Shown piece by piece: positions 61,823 to 64,000 of a stretch of DNA of 64,000 nucleotides. The DNA is from Saccharopolyspora gloriosae (GTDB lineage: Bacteria; Actinomycetota; Actinomycetes; Mycobacteriales; Pseudonocardiaceae): the NCBI RefSeq assembly GCF_014203325.1, contig NZ_JACHIV010000001.1, forward strand, positions 3,907,501-3,971,500, given 5' to 3'. The notes under the pieces are model-generated. The model was not told the DNA's origin, made no database searches, and worked only from the letters and a program-made list of their open reading frames with translations. Both the position numbers and the translations under genes were made by a program. Each line of letters begins with the position of its first letter. Positions within the stretch are counted from its first letter, which is position 1.

Positions 61823-61849
61823 CACCGCACCACGAAAGGAACGCAGCTC

Positions 61850-62098
61850 ATGCACGCGCTTCGCCACACCCTCACCCGCAGCACCGAAACCCTTCAGTAC
61901 TGGGTCCTCACGCTCGTGCTCTCCACCACCACCGCCCTCGACCACCTGGCCACCCGCGCCCACCGAATCCGGTTCGACGACACCGGCTCGGAAACCACCG
62001 AGAAGGCCGTGCTGACCGCGATCGGCCTGGCCGTCGCGGTCGGGCTCGGCGCAGCGATCACCGCCGTGGTCAACAAATACCAAGGCCAAATCCACTAG
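61850..62098 (+). CDS. Flp-pilin-like small membrane protein
   Basis: An 82-residue protein, GSETTEKAVLTAIGLAVAVG near the C-terminus resembling a pilin leader junction (Gly, then a Glu five residues on, before a hydrophobic helix). It is therefore the probable main pilin, processed by the prepilin peptidase after the Gly at about residue 46. The 45-residue leader is unusually long. AAAGGA precedes the ATG. Confidence 0.72.
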   Translation: MHALRHTLTRSTETLQYWVLTLVLSTTTALDHLATRAHRIRFDDTGSETTEKAVLTAIGLAVAVGLGAAITAVVNKYQGQIH

Positions 62099-62115
62099 CC
62101 GAAGGACCCTCCCCC

Positions 62116-62520
62116 ATGTCTGTCCACACCAGACACAACTACTCGGATCGCGGGTCGGAGACCGTGGAAACCGCAGTGCTCGCCGGGCTGGCGCTAGTGC
62201 TACTGGTCTCGATCGTGCAGGCCGCGTTGTGGTGGCACACCCGCAGCCTGTGCCAGCACGCCGCCGCCACCGGCCTGCACGCCGCCCGCACCTACCACTC
62301 CACGCCCGACGCCGGAGAACACGCCGCCACCGACTTCCTCACCCGCGCGCCCAACGCCGCCACCGACCCCACCACGAACGTGGACGCCAGTGCGGAGGCG
62401 GTGACGGTGCGGGTGTCGGCGACCGCGCCGCGCCTGCTGCCGATCCCGGGCCTCGAATTCCGCGTCACCCGCACGGCGACGGCCGAACGGGAACGGTTCA
62501 CCATAGGAGGCAGATCATGA
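62116..62520 (+). CDS. TadE-like pseudopilin (1)
   Basis: A 134-residue protein with one N-terminal helix and the TadE-type DRGSETVETAVLAGLALVLL, where Gly and Glu5 mark the processing site. The exported part is Ala/Thr-rich and ends in a small beta domain (AEAVTVRVSATAPRLLPIPG). One of three pseudopilin-like genes in a row. Confidence 0.78.
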   Translation: MSVHTRHNYSDRGSETVETAVLAGLALVLLVSIVQAALWWHTRSLCQHAAATGLHAARTYHSTPDAGEHAATDFLTRAPNAATDPTTNVDASAEAVTVRVSATAPRLLPIPGLEFRVTRTATAERERFTIGGRS

Positions 62521-62948
62521 ACCGCCCGTGGACCTCGGATGAGGGTTCGGCGAGCGTGGAGCTCGCCGTGTTGACCCCGGTGGTGCTGGTGGTGCTGGCC
62601 GTGGTGATCGCGGGCGGACGGATCGTGACCGCTCACGCCGCCCTGGACACCGCCACTACCGCCGCAGCCCGCGCGGCTTCGCTGGCCCGCACCGCCACCG
62701 CAGCACACGCCGCAGCCACCACCACGGCCCGCGACACCCTGGCGCAGGAAGACGTCCACTGCGCACAGCCGTCCCTCCACATCGACACCGGCGCCTTCAA
62801 CACCGCGCCGGGGACCGCCGGTGCGGTCGTGGTGCGGGCTTCGTGCACCGTCGCGCTCGCCGACCTCGCCCTGCCCACCATGCCCGGCAACATCCCACTG
62901 CACTCGGAGTTCACCAGCCCGATCGACCCGTTCCGGGGGCGCACATGA
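62517..62948 (+). CDS. TadE-like pseudopilin (2)
   Basis: A 143-residue protein with DEGSASVELAVLTPVVLVVL, the classical TadE processing motif followed by a transmembrane helix. AHAALDTATTAAARAASLAR continues the helix. Two Cys (VHCAQPS, RASCTV) may pair outside the cell. It overlaps its neighbours by 4 bp. Confidence 0.82.
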   Translation: MNRPWTSDEGSASVELAVLTPVVLVVLAVVIAGGRIVTAHAALDTATTAAARAASLARTATAAHAAATTTARDTLAQEDVHCAQPSLHIDTGAFNTAPGTAGAVVVRASCTVALADLALPTMPGNIPLHSEFTSPIDPFRGRT

Positions 62949-63355
62949 ATTCCCACGACCGGGATCGGGGTTCGGTGAGCGTGCTGGTCGCGGTCCTACT
63001 GCCCGCCCTGCTGCTCCTGCTCGCCCTCGTTGTCGACGGGGCCGACCGGATGCGGGCGCTGGCCCGAGCAGACGCGGTCGCGGCCGAAGCCGCCCGCGCC
63101 GCACTCACCGCCCTCGACACCCGCACGCCCCAGATCACCCTCGACACCGCGCCGGCACGCTCAGCCGCGCAAGACGCGCTCACGGCTACCGGGCACCGCG
63201 GCGAGGTCGCCTTTGACGGGCAGCGCACCGTGCGCGTCACCGTGGCCCACACCGAACCCGCCCCGATCGGTCTGCTCGGCCCGGTCCACCACGTCACCGG
63301 GCGCGCGGAGGCGCAGCTCGGTGTCGGCACCAGCAACCCCGGACTCGCACCATGA
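62945..63355 (+). CDS. TadE/TadG-like pseudopilin (3)
   Basis: A 136-residue protein with DRGSVSVLVAVLLPALLLLL: the TadG-like helix, with Val-Leu in place of the usual Glu5, so processing may differ from the other two. ADAVAAEAARAALTALDTRT and a beta-rich tail follow. It overlaps its neighbours by 4 bp. Confidence 0.76.
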   Translation: MNSHDRDRGSVSVLVAVLLPALLLLLALVVDGADRMRALARADAVAAEAARAALTALDTRTPQITLDTAPARSAAQDALTATGHRGEVAFDGQRTVRVTVAHTEPAPIGLLGPVHHVTGRAEAQLGVGTSNPGLAP

Positions 63356-64000
63356 TCCTGCTCCTCGCGTTCCTGCGACGGCTCCCGATCCTGCTCGGGC
63401 TGCTGATCCTGCTCACGGTCCTGCCCGCGATGCTCGTACTCGGCACCCAATGGCTCGACTGGCCCCACCTCACCTGGCCCCCGCTGCACACCGGGTTCCT
63501 CGGGGAGTTCGAGCCCGCGCACTTCCGAGCCTGGACGGTGGACAGCTACCACGAGATCCGCCTCACCCTCGGCATCGACGGGTTCGTCATCGGCGGGTGC
63601 CTGCTGTTCATGTGGGCTCTCTGGGGCGTGATGATCTGCTGGATCACCGAAGACACCTACCTCCTGCTCCGATACGGGGCCAGGCAACTCCGCGAACACG
63701 GACCCAACGGGGCACGCGGCTGGATCACCGCCTTGGTCACCGGCACCGTCCTGCTCGGCACCGCCACACCCAGCCTCGCCTCAGCCCTTCCCCACACCCC
63801 GGTGGCGGCCAGCGCGCCCCGCCACCCCGGCGGCCCACACCGCGCTCCCCCCGAAGCGCCGCGGGCCGCACCGGAGACGGACGGGCACCACGCCCACGGC
63901 CCGTCCGTCTCCGGCCCCACCGTGTTCGTTCACCGCGGCGACAGCCTCTGGCTCCTCGCCAAGACACACCTCGGCGACGGCAACCGATGGCCCGAGATCA
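63352..64000 (+). CDS. Membrane protein with LysM domain, cut by the window end
   Basis: 216 codons are visible from ATG 63352, which overlaps the previous stop. Two or three helices (about 10-32, 78-100 and 120-142) are followed by a Pro/His-rich linker and the start of a LysM peptidoglycan-binding domain, VFVHRGDSLWLLAKTHLGDG. Large LysM proteins, sometimes with a BTAD-like domain, commonly close actinobacterial Tad loci; they may fix the machine to the wall. The C-terminus is outside the window. Confidence 0.75.
   Translation, partial: MILLLAFLRRLPILLGLLILLTVLPAMLVLGTQWLDWPHLTWPPLHTGFLGEFEPAHFRAWTVDSYHEIRLTLGIDGFVIGGCLLFMWALWGVMICWITEDTYLLLRYGARQLREHGPNGARGWITALVTGTVLLGTATPSLASALPHTPVAASAPRHPGGPHRAPPEAPRAAPETDGHHAHGPSVSGPTVFVHRGDSLWLLAKTHLGDGNRWPEI

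Overview
High-GC DNA with GTG starts, GGAGG-type ribosome sites, Scr1/DUF397 regulator pairs, DUF1707, an IclR regulator and a Tad-type pilus locus points to a filamentous actinomycete, most likely of the Pseudonocardiaceae (Saccharopolyspora-like). The genus is an inference from gene content only.

Bases 1-19356 look like stable chromosome. They hold an SDR/SnoaL pair divergent from an IclR regulator, an amidohydrolase, an FxsA-like membrane protein, a membrane-anchored SGNH hydrolase, a GH3 beta-glucosidase, a giant membrane-anchored multicopper oxidase with a Met/His-rich partner, an ArsB-type transporter, an MHS-family MFS transporter, a DUF1707 protein, a Nudix hydrolase, DNA polymerase IV and tRNA-Pro(GGG).

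From the tRNA gene to about 37.1 kb the sequence reads as a decayed genomic island. It carries a complete ABC-three-component (ABC-3C) conflict system (nuclease, middle component, DUF3732-like ATPase), a complete type I restriction-modification system (hsdM-hsdS-hsdR), and a DUF262-HNH-RAMA protein resembling GmrSD-type modification-dependent restriction. Around these lie wrecks: a twice-frameshifted HNH nuclease, a frameshifted excisionase with no integrase, remnants of IS701- and IS256-like transposases, a gene cut by the IS701 remnant, and an ISL3-family insertion sequence with perfect 23-bp ends and an 8-bp target duplication but a three-times broken transposase.

From 37.3 to 49.1 kb there are two Scr1/DUF397 regulator modules (one truncated). 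A chain of small, mostly overlapping + strand genes follows (zinc-knuckle-like proteins, Nudix, LuxR-type HTH, HTH proteins, a HAD-Nudix fusion), then a 31-residue CxxCxGxG peptide, a full-length DnaE replicase and a DUF6300 protein.

From 49.1 to 54.0 kb, on the - strand, lie an XRE-NB-ARC-TPR protein interrupted by one TGA codon near its end, and a polymorphic-toxin cassette: ESX-like partner, GH-E nuclease toxin, ankyrin protein and SUFU-domain protein (the last two likely immunity).

From 54.5 kb to the end is a + strand Tad/Flp-type pilus locus in one tight operon: GGDEF protein, prepilin peptidase, lipoprotein, secreted protein, SAF/CpaB, TadZ-like ATPase, TadA, TadB, TadC, pilin-like peptide, three TadE/G-like pseudopilins, and a LysM membrane protein that runs off the window. 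No CRISPR array, rRNA or replication origin was seen.
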